This document shows, one piece after another, positions 10,190 through 18,812 of a DNA stretch of 64,000 bases (positions are counted from its first letter, which is position 1; every line of letters begins with the position of its first letter). The notes beneath the pieces are model-generated. The model had not been told where the DNA came from, ran no database searches, and worked only from the letters and a program-made list of their open reading frames with translations. This DNA is from Rhizobium oryzicola (GTDB lineage Bacteria > Pseudomonadota > Alphaproteobacteria > Rhizobiales > Rhizobiaceae): contig NZ_JAUKWQ010000001.1 in the NCBI RefSeq assembly GCF_030504645.1, positions 1,178,001 through 1,242,000 of the forward strand. The letters run 5' to 3'. Made by a program: the position numbers and the translations under genes.

Positions 10190-10342
10190 ATGTTCAAGCC
10201 GCTTCGCAAGCTCGCACGCAGCCTCCGCGCTCCGACCGTTCAGGAACGTGAAATGGCATATCTGAATGAATCGAACGACGCCATTGAGCTGGAATATCGT
10301 ATGCGCCAGATCGACCGTGGCATGTTCCGCAAGGCCATCTAA
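10190..10342 (+). CDS. DUF3563 family small protein
   Basis: Small protein of 50 residues, MFKPLRKLARSL then EREMAYLNESND and LEYRMRQIDRGMF. The basic amphipathic N-terminus and the YLNES-D-x-LE-RMRQ-xxRG core match the short DUF3563 family found in proteobacteria; function unknown. The ATG at 10190 has AAGAGG 9 nt upstream and a promoter-like pair further up; a longer reading from 10109 is probably spurious. A GCGCCC/GGGCGC hairpin follows the stop (about 10370-10384), without a T tract. Confidence 0.8.
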   Translation: MFKPLRKLARSLRAPTVQEREMAYLNESNDAIELEYRMRQIDRGMFRKAI

Positions 10343-10429
10343 GTTCCACCTCGACCTAATCACGATTGCGCCCGAATTGGGCGCTGTATGGGACGCGGTG
10401 TACCGCGTTCGACCGTGAGGAGGTCAAAA

Positions 10430-10933
10430 ATGAAAGCTCCCCGCCGGAGCATGACATCAAGATTTTGGCGCATGTTCCGTTACGCCAAGATTAGAACCGT
10501 ACGGGTCGCGGGTTCGCCTCATGCGGTTGCCGCCGGATTGACGGCTGGCTTCGTCGTTGCCTGGACTCCATTTCCGGGCGTTCACCTGTTGATGGGCCTG
10601 GCGCTTGCTTGGCTCGTGCGCGGAAGTCTTGTCGCTGCCGCCATCGGGACGACGTTCAGTAACCCTCTCACCATTCCCTTTATTCTGCCGCTCACCTGGG
10701 AAGTCGGTCATGTGCTCCTTGGGCGCGATACGTCCGGGCCCGCGCCGATCACCGAAGTCTTGCGTAGCCTGGAAGGCTTTCATGTGCTGGAGCTGTGGAA
10801 GCCAGTCCTTCAGCCAATGCTGCTCGGTGCGCTTCCTCTCATGATCGTGACTGGACCTTGCTGCTATCTCCTCGCTTTTCTGGCGATCAGGCGTTATCGC
10901 GCCGCCCGTCGTGAGCGCCTTGCCCTGCGGTAA
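10430..10933 (+). CDS. DUF2062 domain membrane protein
   Basis: Integral membrane protein of 167 residues with about three hydrophobic segments: near 35-75, 85-105 and 130-155. It carries the DUF2062 signature (AAGLTAGFVVAWTPFPGVH and FSNPLTIPFI). The function is unknown; related domains occur fused to glycosyltransferases in other bacteria. The ATG at 10430 has GGAGG 6 nt upstream, better than an upstream in-frame start at 10388. In rhizobia this gene regularly sits between rsh and acpS, as here. Confidence 0.88.
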   Translation: MKAPRRSMTSRFWRMFRYAKIRTVRVAGSPHAVAAGLTAGFVVAWTPFPGVHLLMGLALAWLVRGSLVAAAIGTTFSNPLTIPFILPLTWEVGHVLLGRDTSGPAPITEVLRSLEGFHVLELWKPVLQPMLLGALPLMIVTGPCCYLLAFLAIRRYRAARRERLALR

Positions 10934-11004
10934 GGCTTTCGGCATGAGCATAATGAATTTACCAGCGCAGCAGCCCAGAGGCATATGGGTTCAAGAGGAT
11001 TTCG

Positions 11005-11430
11005 ATGATCATCGGCATGGGCAGTGACCTGATAGATATCCGGCGGGTGGAAAAATCGATCGAACGCTTTGGCGAGCGCTTCACCCATCGCTGCTTTACC
11101 GAGATCGAACGCAGAAAGTCCGATGGACGCAAGACCCGCGCCGCATCTTACGCCAAGCGCTTTGCGGCCAAGGAGGCTTGCTCCAAGGCGTTGGGAACGG
11201 GTATCGCGCAAGGCGTGTTCTGGCGGGACATGGGCGTCGTAAACCTACCGGGCGGCAAACCGACCATGGTCTTGACCGGCGGCGCGGCAGACCATCTGGA
11301 TGCCCTGCTTCCAGCCGGACACGAGGCGGTGATTCACCTTACCATTACCGATGAATTTCCTTACGCGCAGGCGTTTGTGGTGATCGAGGCGCGTCCGCGT
11401 GTCGCGGCTTCGGGCGCAGGGACCGATTGA
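11005..11430 (+). CDS. acpS: holo-[acyl-carrier-protein] synthase
   Basis: Transfers 4-phosphopantetheine from CoA to apo-ACP, activating it for fatty acid synthesis. The 141-residue product has both magnesium-binding signatures: [11 protein letters not shown] near the N-terminus (Asp8) and [13 protein letters not shown] (about 52-64). It has a short polar C-terminal extension beyond the usual end. It heads the acpS-lepB-rnc-era-recO series, all on the plus strand with only era/recO interrupted by a minus-strand gene. Confidence 0.96.
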   Translation: MIIGMGSDLIDIRRVEKSIERFGERFTHRCFTEIERRKSDGRKTRAASYAKRFAAKEACSKALGTGIAQGVFWRDMGVVNLPGGKPTMVLTGGAADHLDALLPAGHEAVIHLTITDEFPYAQAFVVIEARPRVAASGAGTD

Positions 11431-11490
11431 GCCATTGCCCGGTCAGGCTTAAGCGGTTAGAGACATTCCCAAAGACTGGAAACGAAAGAC

Positions 11491-12240
11491 GTGCAAGTGT
11501 CGCAAAACATCGAAAAGAAGCAGAACGCCCTCTGGGAAAACATCAAGGTCATCATCCAGGCGCTTCTGCTGGCGATGATCATCCGCACGGTTCTCTTCCA
11601 GCCCTTTACCATTCCATCCGGCTCGATGATGCCGACGCTGTTGGTGGGCGACTACATCTTCGTCAACAAGTTCGCCTACGGCTATTCCAAGTATTCCCTG
11701 CCGTTCTCGCCGAACCTGTTTTCCGGCCGCATTCTCGCCAGTGATCCAAAGCGTGGCGACGTTATCGTCTTCCGTCTGCCGACCGATCCGGAAGTTGACT
11801 ACATCAAGCGCCTTGTCGGTCTTCCCGGCGATCGCATCCAGATGATCAACGGCGTTCTGCAGATCAATGGCCAGCCTGTTCCGAAACAGGCCGATGGTAC
11901 CTTCACTTCGGACTACCGTCTGGATCCTGGTGCCGATGTTCCGGTCTTCCGCGAAACCTTGGATAACGGCGTAACCTATGACACGCTCGACCAGTCGCCC
12001 AATTCACGCGGTGATAATACGCGCGAGTTCGTGGTGCCGCCGGGTCATTACTTCTTTATGGGCGACAACCGCGACAACTCGCTCGATAGCCGCTTCGATG
12101 TGGGTTATGTGCCGGCTGAGAATCTGGTGGGCCGTGCCAGCGTGATCTTCTTCTCGCTCGGTAACGATACCTCCTTCCGTGAATTCTGGAAGTGGCCGAC
12201 CAACATGCGTTGGGATCGTCTGTTCAAGGTGGTTCGTTGA
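11491..12240 (+). CDS. lepB: signal peptidase I
   Basis: Membrane-bound serine protease that removes signal peptides from exported proteins. One N-terminal transmembrane segment (about 18-35) precedes the catalytic region. The nucleophile is Ser45 in IPSGSMMPTL and the general base is Lys106 in YIKRLVGLPGD; the GDNRDNSLDSR box lies near 190. The start is a GTG at 11491; a second in-frame GTG six bases on (11497) is equally plausible and gives a more family-like N-terminus. Its stop overlaps the rnc start by one base (TGATG), so translation is probably coupled. Confidence 0.96.
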   Translation: MQVSQNIEKKQNALWENIKVIIQALLLAMIIRTVLFQPFTIPSGSMMPTLLVGDYIFVNKFAYGYSKYSLPFSPNLFSGRILASDPKRGDVIVFRLPTDPEVDYIKRLVGLPGDRIQMINGVLQINGQPVPKQADGTFTSDYRLDPGADVPVFRETLDNGVTYDTLDQSPNSRGDNTREFVVPPGHYFFMGDNRDNSLDSRFDVGYVPAENLVGRASVIFFSLGNDTSFREFWKWPTNMRWDRLFKVVR

Positions 12241-12956
12241 TGAAGGCTCCGTCGCTTTCCGGTGATGAACGTGCGAGGCTGGAAACAGCTATCGGGCATG
12301 CGTTTGCCGACAAGCAATGGCTCGACCGAGCGCTGACCCACGCCAGCACGGGCGGCGCCAAGGTTGCCAATTACGAACGCCTGGAATTCCTCGGCGACCG
12401 GGTGCTCGGGCTTTGCGTGGCGGAGCTGTTGTTCACCACATTCCGTAATGCAACGGAAGGCGAACTTTCTGTGCGACTGAACCAGTTGGTCAGCGCCGAA
12501 AGCTGTGCCAGCGTGGCGGATGAACTCGGCCTGCATCAGTTCATTCGCACCGGTTCCGACGTGAAAAAGCTGACGGGCAAGCGCATGATGAATGTGCGCG
12601 CCGATGTGGTGGAAAGCCTGATTGCCGCGCTTTACCTCGATGGGGGGCTAGAGGTCGCACGCGGTTTCATTCTGCGTCATTGGGAAAAGCGTGCCACCAA
12701 GGCCGACGCTGCTAGACGCGATGCCAAGACGGAGCTGCAGGAGTGGGCCCATGCCCGCTTTGCCACCACGCCTTCCTACCGCGTTGACGATCGCAGCGGA
12801 CCGGATCATGATCCGCGCTTCACGGTGACCGTTGAGATTGATGGCATAGCCCCGGAAACGGGTGTGGAACGCTCCAAACGCGCCGCCGAACAGGTGGCTG
12901 CAACCAAGATGCTCGAACGCGAAGGCGTCTGGCAGAAAACCGACGCTGAAGGTTGA
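12240..12956 (+). CDS. rnc: ribonuclease III
   Basis: Double-strand-specific endoribonuclease for rRNA and mRNA maturation. The 238-residue protein has the RNase III signature ERLEFLGDRVLGL (about 43-55) with metal-binding acidic residues, a second acidic site in VRADVVESLIAALYLDGG, and a C-terminal dsRNA-binding domain (about 160-232). The ATG is at 12240 inside the lepB stop; an upstream in-frame start at 12192 would overlap lepB and is unlikely. It forms a tight unit with lepB and era. Confidence 0.96.
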   Translation: MKAPSLSGDERARLETAIGHAFADKQWLDRALTHASTGGAKVANYERLEFLGDRVLGLCVAELLFTTFRNATEGELSVRLNQLVSAESCASVADELGLHQFIRTGSDVKKLTGKRMMNVRADVVESLIAALYLDGGLEVARGFILRHWEKRATKADAARRDAKTELQEWAHARFATTPSYRVDDRSGPDHDPRFTVTVEIDGIAPETGVERSKRAAEQVAATKMLEREGVWQKTDAEG

Positions 12957-12961
12957 ACACA

Positions 12962-13903
12962 ATGACAGAAGAAGCAATGCCTGAAGGCACGCAGGATGAT
13001 GCGGGCCTCGCGACTCGATCCGGTTTTGTCGCCCTGATCGGTGCTACCAATGCCGGCAAGTCCACGCTCGTCAACCGGCTCGTCGGCGCCAAGGTGTCCA
13101 TCGTCAGCCACAAGGTGCAGACGACGCGCGCCATCGTGCGCGGCATTGCGATCCACGAGAATGCCCAGATCGTGTTCATGGACACGCCCGGTATCTTCAA
13201 GCCGCGCCGCCGGCTTGATCGTGCAATGGTCACCAGCGCCTGGGGCGGTGCCAAGGATGCCGACCTGATCATGTTGCTGATCGACAGCGAACGCGGTCTG
13301 CGCGGCGATGCGGAAGCCATTCTGGAAGGGCTGAAGGAAGTTCACCAGCCGAAGATCCTGGTGCTGAACAAGATCGACCGGGTTAAGCCAGAGGATCTTC
13401 TGGCACTCGCCGCCAAGGCGAATGAGGTCATTCAGTTCGAAAGCACTTTCATGATCTCGGCCACGACGGGCTCCGGCTGCGACGATCTGCTTGGCTATCT
13501 GTCGAATAGACTGCCCGAAGGGCCCTGGTACTATCCGGAAGACCAGATCTCCGATCTTCCGATGCGGCAGCTGGCCGCTGAAATCACCCGCGAGAAGCTT
13601 TTCCTGCGGCTCCACCAGGAGCTTCCCTATTCCTCTCACGTCGAGACGGAAAAGTGGGAAGAGCGCAAGGATGGCTCGGTGCGCATTGAGCAGGTGATCT
13701 ACGTGGAGCGCGATAGCCAGAAGAAGATCGCGCTCGGTAAGAACGGTGAGGCGATCAAGGCAATCTCGACCGCCTCCCGCAAAGAGCTTTCGGAAATTCT
13801 GGAACAGCCCGTGCACCTGTTTCTGTTCGTGAAGGTTCGCGAAAACTGGGGTGACGACCCGGAACGCTTCCGTCAGATGGGGCTGGAATTCCCGCGCGGC
13901 TGA
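12962..13903 (+). CDS. era: GTPase Era
   Basis: Ras-like GTPase that binds 16S rRNA and checks 30S subunit assembly. The G domain has GATNAGKST (G1), DTPGIF (G3) and NKIDR (G4). The C-terminal KH domain includes KKIALGKNGEAIKAIS near 260-275. The start chosen is the ATG at 12962, with GAAGG 9 nt upstream at the end of rnc; a TTG at 12953 in the same frame overlaps the rnc stop. Only 5 bp separate rnc from era. Confidence 0.97.
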   Translation: MTEEAMPEGTQDDAGLATRSGFVALIGATNAGKSTLVNRLVGAKVSIVSHKVQTTRAIVRGIAIHENAQIVFMDTPGIFKPRRRLDRAMVTSAWGGAKDADLIMLLIDSERGLRGDAEAILEGLKEVHQPKILVLNKIDRVKPEDLLALAAKANEVIQFESTFMISATTGSGCDDLLGYLSNRLPEGPWYYPEDQISDLPMRQLAAEITREKLFLRLHQELPYSSHVETEKWEERKDGSVRIEQVIYVERDSQKKIALGKNGEAIKAISTASRKELSEILEQPVHLFLFVKVRENWGDDPERFRQMGLEFPRG

Positions 13904-13908
13904 TCTGA

Positions 13909-14289
13909 TTATTTCTGGCGATCCATCAGCGCTTTCACTTCTTCAAAGCGACGCTTGCGATCGCCGTCCTGCTCGTCCGAGGAATAGCATGTGTTGGAAA
14001 TGCAGAAGCGCTTGAGCTGGAAAGGCGCCTGCGCCTTGCTGAATTCGCAGTCGATCTCGTTGTTGAAGTCCGTCGGTTCCGGGTTCTGCCGGGTGGAATA
14101 GGTCAGGCGCGCGCCGGGCGGATCAAGTTCGGGAAAGGACTGCACCACGCCGGTCTTCAGTGTCGGAGATAGAAGGAAGTGTTTGGCAACCGCGACGCAG
14201 GCCTGTTCAATTCCGGGAGACTGAGCATAGGCAGGGACGGTCGCGGGCAGGGCGGTCAAAAGGCTGGCGGCAAGGAGAGCGTAACGCAT
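13909..14289 (-). CDS. small exported protein of unknown function
   Basis: Hypothetical protein of 126 residues with a clear signal peptide (MRYALLAASLLTALPA, cleavage probably after AYAQ). The mature part has four cysteines (in EQACVA, EIDCEFSK, KRFCISN and NTCYSS), consistent with disulfides in the periplasm. I do not recognise a domain. The ATG at 14289 is preceded by GGAG at 6-nt spacing; a longer reading from 14406 masks the signal peptide. It is convergent with era (5-bp gap) and divergent from recO. Confidence 0.75.
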   Translation of the reverse strand: MRYALLAASLLTALPATVPAYAQSPGIEQACVAVAKHFLLSPTLKTGVVQSFPELDPPGARLTYSTRQNPEPTDFNNEIDCEFSKAQAPFQLKRFCISNTCYSSDEQDGDRKRRFEEVKALMDRQK

Positions 14290-14429
14290 AGTGGCTCCAA
14301 AAATTTCTCTGGCGGCCAGCAACACCGAAAGACAGCGATTGGTTCCCGGTGCAGGAACATCGGGAAACCGATTCATTCCGAGCGACTTATGCGCTAATGT
14401 TCTCACCTTGCAAAAGGAGTCCGCGGGCT

Positions 14430-15206
14430 GTGCAGTGGCAGGATGAGGCCATCATCATCGGGGTGAAGCGTCACGGCGAAACGAGTGTCATCGCCGAGGT
14501 TATGACGCGCACGCGCGGTCGTCATCTAGGTCTTGTGCGCTCTGGCCGCTCGCGTAGCATGCAGCCCGTATTGCAGGCAGGAAATCGCGTCGACGCCGTC
14601 TGGCGGGCGCGGCTTGATGAACATCTCGGTGATTTCAAGCTTGAACCGATCCGGCTTCGGGCGGCGCGGCTGATGGAAACCGCCACGTCCGTCTATGGTG
14701 TGCAGGCCATGGGAGCACTGCTGCGCCTGCTGCCGGAACGCGACCCGCACCCGCATCTCTTTGATGCATTGGATATCATCCTCGATCACATGGACGATCC
14801 CGCAGGTGCAGGAGAACTGTTCGTTCGGTTTGAACTGGCCGTCCTGAACGATCTCGGCTTCGGCCTGGATCTGACGCAATGTGCGGCGACTGGCACACGT
14901 GACGATCTGATCTACGTATCGCCGAAAAGTGGTCGTGCCGTCTGTCGCGATGCCGGGGCTCCCTATGCGGACAGACTTTTGACGTTACCGTCTTTCCTCG
15001 TCGAAGGTCGAAGCATGGCTGCCGACGGGCAGAGCCTTGCGGCGGCCTTCAGACTGAGCGGCTTTTTCCTCCACCGCCATGTCTACGAGCCGCGCGGCCT
15101 GACGGAAACGGCCGCGCGCGATGGCTTCGTACAGGCTGCGCTGAAGGCGATGCGTGCGATCGATCACGTCTCACCCCCGGTGCTATCCCAAACCGCAATC
15201 AGTTAA
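14430..15206 (+). CDS. recO: DNA repair protein RecO
   Basis: RecFOR-pathway mediator that loads RecA onto SSB-coated DNA. The 258-residue product begins with the OB-fold segment [19 protein letters not shown] and contains the conserved [13 protein letters not shown] and [11 protein letters not shown] stretches. The start is a GTG at 14430 with AAGGAG 10 nt upstream; an in-frame start at 14349 would add residues foreign to the family. Its last 8 bases overlap the end of the convergent flagellin gene. Confidence 0.95.
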   Translation: MQWQDEAIIIGVKRHGETSVIAEVMTRTRGRHLGLVRSGRSRSMQPVLQAGNRVDAVWRARLDEHLGDFKLEPIRLRAARLMETATSVYGVQAMGALLRLLPERDPHPHLFDALDIILDHMDDPAGAGELFVRFELAVLNDLGFGLDLTQCAATGTRDDLIYVSPKSGRAVCRDAGAPYADRLLTLPSFLVEGRSMAADGQSLAAAFRLSGFFLHRHVYEPRGLTETAARDGFVQAALKAMRAIDHVSPPVLSQTAIS

Positions 15207-16176
15207 ACAATTGCAGGATAGCCTGGGGCTTGCTGTTGGCAATCGATAGCGCCTGAATTGTCAGCTGTTGCTGAGTGGTCAGTGCTTTTAATCGAGTCGC
15301 CTCTTCGTTCATATCTGCATCGATAAGGCGGCTGACACCCTCATGGATCCAGTCGCGCAGCTTTGCGGTGAAATCCGCTTGCAGGTTGACGCTTGCCTGC
15401 AGCGAACCGAAATTGGCGCCGGCATCCGTCATCATCTGCAACATGCCATCCACGACAGAAATCATGTCCGATAGCTGTTTGTTCGATGTGTTCCGATCAA
15501 TGGAGATTTCCGTTCCGGCACTGCGATTGCTGTCGTTCAAAACGAGAACATAGTTCGCCCCGGCGCTGACATTTTTGGCAAACTGGAAGCTGGTCAGTAT
15601 GCCGGCATCGCCGGACGTGGCGGTGGTTCGCACATCAACGAGTGAACTGACGCGCCCCCCAGCGGAGCCTGAATAGATTGGTACCTCCAGGGTCGACAGG
15701 AAGACACCGTTCTGCAGATCCCGGTAATAGGCGGCGGCGACCTTTGCCGTCGTCGCCGACGAGTCACCGAATTTCAGCCAGTTGATACCGTTGAAGCTGG
15801 AGGAATCGACAACGGAGCGCAACTGATCCTTCAGTCGCGTGATCTCCATGTTCACCTTGTCTTTGTCTATGCCTGTCTGGCTGGCAGCTACGAGCTTCTT
15901 CTTGATCTCGTCCGTCACCTTGATGGCGGAATCGAGGCCCGAATAGGCCACGTTAGTCACAGCCGAGCCAAGATTGAGTGCATCCTGAACCGCACTCAAT
16001 GCCTTGTCGTCAGACTTCATGGTGGTCGCAATCGACCAGTAGGCGGCATTGTCGGCAGCCTTGTCGACCTTCGCGCCTGTCGTCATCCGGTTCTGGGTGA
16101 CGTTCATATCTGCGCTGATACTGCGCAAAGTGCTCAGGGCCGCCATGGCGGCCTCGTTCGTGATTATACTCGACAT
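15199..16176 (-). CDS. flagellin
   Basis: Filament subunit of 325 residues. The N-terminal D0/D1 region ([17 protein letters not shown], then [14 protein letters not shown]) and C-terminal helix ([19 protein letters not shown]) match short rhizobial flagellins; the variable centre is about 130-240. No hook, motor or chaperone gene is nearby, so this copy lies outside any main flagellar cluster in the window. The 3' end overlaps recO by 8 bp. A 12-bp palindrome lies about 80 bp upstream of the start. Confidence 0.93.
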   Translation of the reverse strand: MSSIITNEAAMAALSTLRSISADMNVTQNRMTTGAKVDKAADNAAYWSIATTMKSDDKALSAVQDALNLGSAVTNVAYSGLDSAIKVTDEIKKKLVAASQTGIDKDKVNMEITRLKDQLRSVVDSSSFNGINWLKFGDSSATTAKVAAAYYRDLQNGVFLSTLEVPIYSGSAGGRVSSLVDVRTTATSGDAGILTSFQFAKNVSAGANYVLVLNDSNRSAGTEISIDRNTSNKQLSDMISVVDGMLQMMTDAGANFGSLQASVNLQADFTAKLRDWIHEGVSRLIDADMNEEATRLKALTTQQQLTIQALSIANSKPQAILQLFN

Positions 16177-16253
16177 GCTACGCTCTACTCGGAACAGATA
16201 ATCACGTTCCGTCGAGACGATAATCGCCGAACATGGTTAGCGAGCACAGTCAC

Positions 16254-16265
16254 CGGAACGTTCCG
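16254..16265. promoter_or_regulatory. palindrome upstream of flagellin
   Basis: CGGAACGTTCCG is a perfect 12-bp palindrome 78 bp upstream of the flagellin ATG. A related half (ACGTTCCG) recurs at about 16204-16211. It could be an operator, but no regulator is identified. Confidence 0.3.
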
Positions 16266-16322
16266 ATTTAACCATCACTAACCTTAATGGCCACTTAAAG
16301 CTGTATCATATTTTCCGGGGTG

Positions 16323-17216
16323 TCACGCAGTGGACGAGGGAGGCGAGTTCGCTAAGGCGCGCTTGCGGCTTTCGCGCCAGATCGTGAAGAAACCGGCACT
16401 GATGACGAGTATCGCGCCGACGACCATGTTGGGCGTCAGGTGCTCGCCGTAGACGACAACCCCAATGATGCAGACAAGCACAACCTGTACATAGCCGATC
16501 TGTTGAACGGTGACCGCATCGACGAGGTCATAGGCGCGGATCAGCAGGTAGTGCCCGGTCATGCCGGTGAGGCACAGCACAATCATCAACAGCCAGTCCA
16601 GAGGCAGCAGCGTTGCCCAGAACAGCGGGCCGATGAAAGTGATGACAAACGCCCCGGCGACGCCGGTATAGAAAAAGCTTGTGCTGGAGCTATCGGTCCG
16701 TCCGGCCAGCCGCGTCATAATGGCATAAAGCGCAAAGAGCGCAGAACCCGCCACCGGAAGCAACATGGCAATGCTTATCGTCGCTGTGGCGGGGTTGATG
16801 ATCAGCAGGACACCAAAAAGTCCGACGCCGATGGCCGTCCAGCGCCGCCAGCCGACCTTTTCGCCGAGGAGCGGGACAGAGAGTGCGGCAACAATCAGGG
16901 GCGTGGCAGCATAAATCGATTGCGTTTGCGACAGTCCGACAATGGCAAAAGAGTAAATGGATATGACGATCTGGATCACCAGCAGCGCACCTCGCGCCAT
17001 CTGCAGGTACGGTCTGCTGCTGGATGCCGCGCCGGAAATGCCGCCGCGGCCACGCGTGCTTAACAGCACGGCAAAGGCTGCAAAGGCCCAGTAGCGCAGC
17101 ATGGTGATGAAGATGGGGGAATAGACACTGCCCAGGTGCTTCGAAATGCCGTCCTGCATGGAAAAGATCGTCACGGCCGAAAGGGCAAAGACGAGGCCGG
17201 TGGTTTTCTTGTTCAT
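16323..17216 (-). CDS. DMT superfamily (EamA) exporter
   Basis: Inner-membrane transporter of 297 residues with ten predicted transmembrane segments in two EamA repeats (about 1-140 and 150-285). Substrate unknown; family members export amino acids or other small metabolites. The ATG at 17216 (MNKKTTGLVFALSAV) starts directly before the first helix; the in-frame extension up to 17336 overlaps the MOSC gene and is hydrophilic. It lies downstream of the MOSC gene on the same strand, 91 bp away. Confidence 0.88.
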   Translation of the reverse strand: MNKKTTGLVFALSAVTIFSMQDGISKHLGSVYSPIFITMLRYWAFAAFAVLLSTRGRGGISGAASSSRPYLQMARGALLVIQIVISIYSFAIVGLSQTQSIYAATPLIVAALSVPLLGEKVGWRRWTAIGVGLFGVLLIINPATATISIAMLLPVAGSALFALYAIMTRLAGRTDSSSTSFFYTGVAGAFVITFIGPLFWATLLPLDWLLMIVLCLTGMTGHYLLIRAYDLVDAVTVQQIGYVQVVLVCIIGVVVYGEHLTPNMVVGAILVISAGFFTIWRESRKRALANSPPSSTA

Positions 17217-17307
17217 GCAGTTGGGCTCGGGAATGCGAGGATGAAAGGTAGATTGGTTGGAGATAGGGCGCCTGCGGGAAACAACAGCTCGGGGGACGAA
17301 AAGATGT

Positions 17308-18150
17308 TCAGCGCTGCTTGAACGGCCAAGGCTCACGCTGCTCCAGCACCTTGACGTCAGCGCCTATCACGATGCGGCCGGTGCCGAGCGGAACCGCGTT
17401 CCATCCGAAAAGTGGCCCCGGCACACGGCGATCCGCGGACATGCGAATGCGTCCCATGGCGGGCATCGGGTTCGCTCCCTCGCGAGATCCGGTCAGCTGG
17501 TCCTGCGTCGTCATGATGCAGCGAGAACAGGGTTTGACAAAGGAAAGAACGAGACCGTCGATCTCGATGGCGGTCCAGCCATCTTCCGCCCACGGCTCAT
17601 CATGATCCAGCACGATATTGGGTCGGAAGCGATCCATCGTGACGGGCACTTCGCCATGCTTTTGCATATCCGCATTCAGCGCCGCAAGTGAACCTGTCGT
17701 GGTGACGAGGATCTGGTAGCCGTCTGCAAAGGTCACCGGACTATCCGGGCCCGCCCATTCGCTACTGGCGGTGCGGGAGGCCTGCGGGTCAAAGAAGACC
17801 AGACGAACATCCTGTCCCAGCCATTTCGACACGATCGCGTTCGTGGCATCATCGCAAACGGCGGCGCTGACGGTCGATTTCCAGACGACCACCTCCAGGC
17901 GACGTTCGGGGGCGGGGTGAGCGACATCAAGCACTTCGCTTCCCATGCTGAGGCGCAGCGACGCAGCTTGCGGTTCGGCAACCAGTGTTGCCAGTTGCGG
18001 CAATTCACGCTGGGTAATGAAGCGACCGCTGGGGTCGGTGATCATCCAGCGGCGGTCTCCCGCCAGCCCCTCACGGCCAATCTCCGCTTCGTGGAGGGGG
18101 ATGCCGCGCCCGCTCTTCAGAGGATAGATTTTGAGAGCCGAAACGCGCAT
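17308..18150 (-). CDS. MOSC domain protein (YcbX-like)
   Basis: Protein of 280 residues with an N-terminal MOSC beta-barrel domain (about 1-120, VSALKIYPLKSGRG) and a C-terminal MOSC domain. The latter carries RFRPNIVLD and the cysteine-containing motif KPCSRCIMTT (the first cysteine is the usual molybdenum-cofactor sulfur ligand site). Related proteins (mARC, YcbX) reduce N-hydroxylated compounds with molybdenum cofactor. It follows the HD gene by 8 bp, so the two are probably cotranscribed. Confidence 0.88.
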   Translation of the reverse strand: MRVSALKIYPLKSGRGIPLHEAEIGREGLAGDRRWMITDPSGRFITQRELPQLATLVAEPQAASLRLSMGSEVLDVAHPAPERRLEVVVWKSTVSAAVCDDATNAIVSKWLGQDVRLVFFDPQASRTASSEWAGPDSPVTFADGYQILVTTTGSLAALNADMQKHGEVPVTMDRFRPNIVLDHDEPWAEDGWTAIEIDGLVLSFVKPCSRCIMTTQDQLTGSREGANPMPAMGRIRMSADRRVPGPLFGWNAVPLGTGRIVIGADVKVLEQREPWPFKQR

Positions 18151-18158
18151 GATGAACC

Positions 18159-18812
18159 TCAGATTTCGTCGAGAAAGAGATCGCGGAATTCTTCCAGGCG
18201 CCGGTGACGCTCGGCCGCCAACGTCCGGCCGGTTTCAGTCTGGAAGCCGTCCGCCAGCTTTAAAAGCTTAGCCGGAAAGTGGTCGAGGCAAAACGCTTTG
18301 TCGTCCAGATCGCGGTGTTTGGCTAAGGGGTCGGCGGCGTCGTAAAGCGCCGAACCCATGCGTCCCGCAATGTAAAATGTGCGAGCGACACCCATTGCAC
18401 CAAGCGAATCCAGCCGGTCCGCATCCTGCAGAATTTTTGCTTCCAGTGTTTCCGGCGGGATATTGGCGGAAAAGCTGTGGGTCAGGATAGCATGCGCCGC
18501 CGCTTCCACCCGTGCCTTCTCCCAACCGAGCGATAACAGAACCTCAGTGGCCTTTTCGGCAGCAAGACGGGAAGCTTGCTTGCGGTGTGGAGAATTCTTT
18601 TCGACTGCCACGCAATCATGCAGCAGGACGGCAGAAGCGAGAAGCTCGGCATCTCCGCCTTCCTTGGCATGAATGCGCAGGGCGTTGTGGAAGACCCTGA
18701 CAATATGTGCCAGGTCATGCGCGCCATCGTCTCCGTCCGCGGCATGGGGAAGCAAAAGCGTTGCAAGAGCTTCGAACGGCGCGAAGCGGCTTGCAAACGA
18801 GCTGTCAGGCAT
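18159..18812 (-). CDS. HD-domain phosphohydrolase (YedJ-like)
   Basis: Metal-dependent phosphohydrolase of 217 residues. HD-superfamily residues are visible: HDLAHIVRV (about 32-40), LLHDCVAV (about 68-75) and ILQDADRLDSLGA (about 127-139). Its substrate is unknown. The reading frame overlaps the upstream DUF2339 gene by 8 bp and precedes the MOSC gene by 8 bp, which suggests one transcript for the three. Confidence 0.88.
   Translation of the reverse strand: MPDSSFASRFAPFEALATLLLPHAADGDDGAHDLAHIVRVFHNALRIHAKEGGDAELLASAVLLHDCVAVEKNSPHRKQASRLAAEKATEVLLSLGWEKARVEAAAHAILTHSFSANIPPETLEAKILQDADRLDSLGAMGVARTFYIAGRMGSALYDAADPLAKHRDLDDKAFCLDHFPAKLLKLADGFQTETGRTLAAERHRRLEEFRDLFLDEI

Noticed and set aside
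10370..10384. GCGCCC-gaatt-GGGCGC hairpin after the DUF3563 gene
   Set aside because: Short stem without a T tract; could be a weak attenuator, but not enough to call a terminator.
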